Shown in pieces: positions 4,874 through 5,543 of a stretch of 5,543 nt of DNA. Within the stretch, counting starts at the first letter, position 1. Each line of letters starts with the position of its first letter. A program made the position numbers and the translations under genes. A model generated the notes under the pieces. That model searched no databases and was not told the origin of the DNA. It worked only from the letters and a program-made list of their open reading frames with translations. Source of the stretch: Desulfatibacillaceae bacterium (GTDB lineage Bacteria > Desulfobacterota > Desulfobacteria > Desulfobacterales > Desulfatibacillaceae); the NCBI GenBank assembly GCA_030018745.1, contig JASEHB010000189.1:1-5543 (forward strand), read 5' to 3'.

Positions 4874-5543
4874 ATGAGCCAGGAATTTTCCCAAAAAGTT
4901 GCAGTTGTCACAGGCGGGTCCAAAGGCATAGGCCGCGCCATTGTGCTGGCCTTTGTGCAAAGGGGCGCAAGGGTATTTTTCAACCACTTTGATGCTGATG
5001 ACAAAGAGGCCGCAGCAACCCAGGAGCAGGCCCAAAGCCTTGGAGGGGTTGCACAAGGCTTTAAGGTGGATGTCTCGGATTCAGGCGCTGTGGCAGACTT
5101 TTTCAAGTCTGTGCTTGAGCAGGCGGGCCGAATTGATTTTCTGGTAAACAACGCAGGAATAACCCGCGATAATTTTATTGCCCGAATGAAGGAAACAGAC
5201 TGGGACTGCGTTCTCAACACCAATCTAAAAGGGGCCTTTCTGTGTCTCCAAGAGGCTTCCCGCACCTTTATGAAGCAGCGCTCCGGCGCGGTTGTGAACA
5301 TTGCCTCTGTGGTGGGGGCAATGGGTAACGCGGGGCAGGCCAATTATTCCGCGGCAAAGGCAGGGCTTATGGGCCTTACCCGCTCTGCGGCAAAGGAGCT
5401 TGCCAGCAGGGGCATCCGCGTAAATGCCGTTGCCCCTGGCTTTATTGATACGGACATGACAAAAATTCTGCCCGAAAAAATCACCGAGCAGTTCATTGCC
5501 GCCACACCGGCAGGCCGCATGGGAACACCGGAAGAAGTTGCCT
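4874..5543 (+). CDS. fabG: 3-oxoacyl-[acyl-carrier-protein] reductase, FabG type (3' end outside window)
   Basis: The first 223 codons of a short-chain dehydrogenase/reductase that reduces 3-oxoacyl-ACP to 3-hydroxyacyl-ACP with NADPH in type II fatty-acid synthesis. Seen: the dinucleotide motif TGGSKGIG (13-20), NNAG (92-95), the tetrad Asn117, Ser145, Tyr158 and Lys162 (Ser-Tyr spacing 13, Tyr-x3-Lys), and PGFIDTDMT (188-196), which is very close to the same loop in E. coli FabG. FabG is normally 244-250 aa, so about 25 residues are missing beyond the window. The ATG is 3 nt after the preceding stop and has no good SD in range (an AAGG is 14 nt away), so translational coupling to the acyl-CoA dehydrogenase is likely. 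SDR enzymes are hard to tell apart; a 3-hydroxyacyl-CoA dehydrogenase or PhaB-like role is the main alternative, but the motif set and rpmF context favour FabG. Confidence 0.88.
   Translation, partial: MSQEFSQKVAVVTGGSKGIGRAIVLAFVQRGARVFFNHFDADDKEAAATQEQAQSLGGVAQGFKVDVSDSGAVADFFKSVLEQAGRIDFLVNNAGITRDNFIARMKETDWDCVLNTNLKGAFLCLQEASRTFMKQRSGAVVNIASVVGAMGNAGQANYSAAKAGLMGLTRSAAKELASRGIRVNAVAPGFIDTDMTKILPEKITEQFIAATPAGRMGTPEEVA

Noticed and set aside
4867..5343. 158-codon minus-strand frame opposite fabG
   Set aside because: Antisense to a complete SDR motif set; no independent support.

Overview
The window looks like chromosomal DNA of a moderately GC-rich, Gram-negative-type bacterium. The best guess is an anaerobic Desulfobacterota (former Deltaproteobacteria) lineage. 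This rests only on the general look of the L32, FabG and acyl-CoA dehydrogenase proteins and on base composition, so treat it as tentative. No mobile element, CRISPR array, tRNA or rRNA is visible.

The layout is two divergent gene blocks around a 242-bp intergenic region (2624-2865). The left block is on the minus strand and reads right to left. It holds an M50-type (site-2-protease-like) integral membrane metallopeptidase (1778-2623), a SRPBCC/polyketide-cyclase-fold protein (1038-1673) and an MscS-family mechanosensitive channel (57-995). The last two are 42 nt apart and very probably co-transcribed. The channel has a GTG start that is fixed by a perfect AGGAGG.

The right block is on the plus strand. 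It holds rpmF (ribosomal protein L32, only 59 codons, 2866-3045), a strong stem-loop directly after its stop, a 550-residue acyl-CoA dehydrogenase with a long C-terminal extension (3218-4870), and a fabG-type 3-oxoacyl-ACP reductase (4874-5543) cut by the window end. A good sigma70-type promoter (TTGACA-16-TATATC) lies about 80 nt upstream of rpmF.

The most interesting point is the order rpmF - acyl-CoA dehydrogenase - fabG. In many bacteria rpmF heads the fatty-acid/phospholipid synthesis cluster (plsX, fabH, fabD, fabG, acpP, fabF). Here the plsX-fabH-fabD stretch is absent and a VLCAD-like flavoenzyme sits directly before fabG, separated by 3 nt. This suggests, but does not prove, an acyl-ACP or acyl-CoA desaturating or enoyl-reducing step tied to fatty-acid synthesis. 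The left block is also envelope-themed (membrane protease, possible lipid-binding protein, tension-gated channel), but no direct functional link between the blocks can be shown from sequence.
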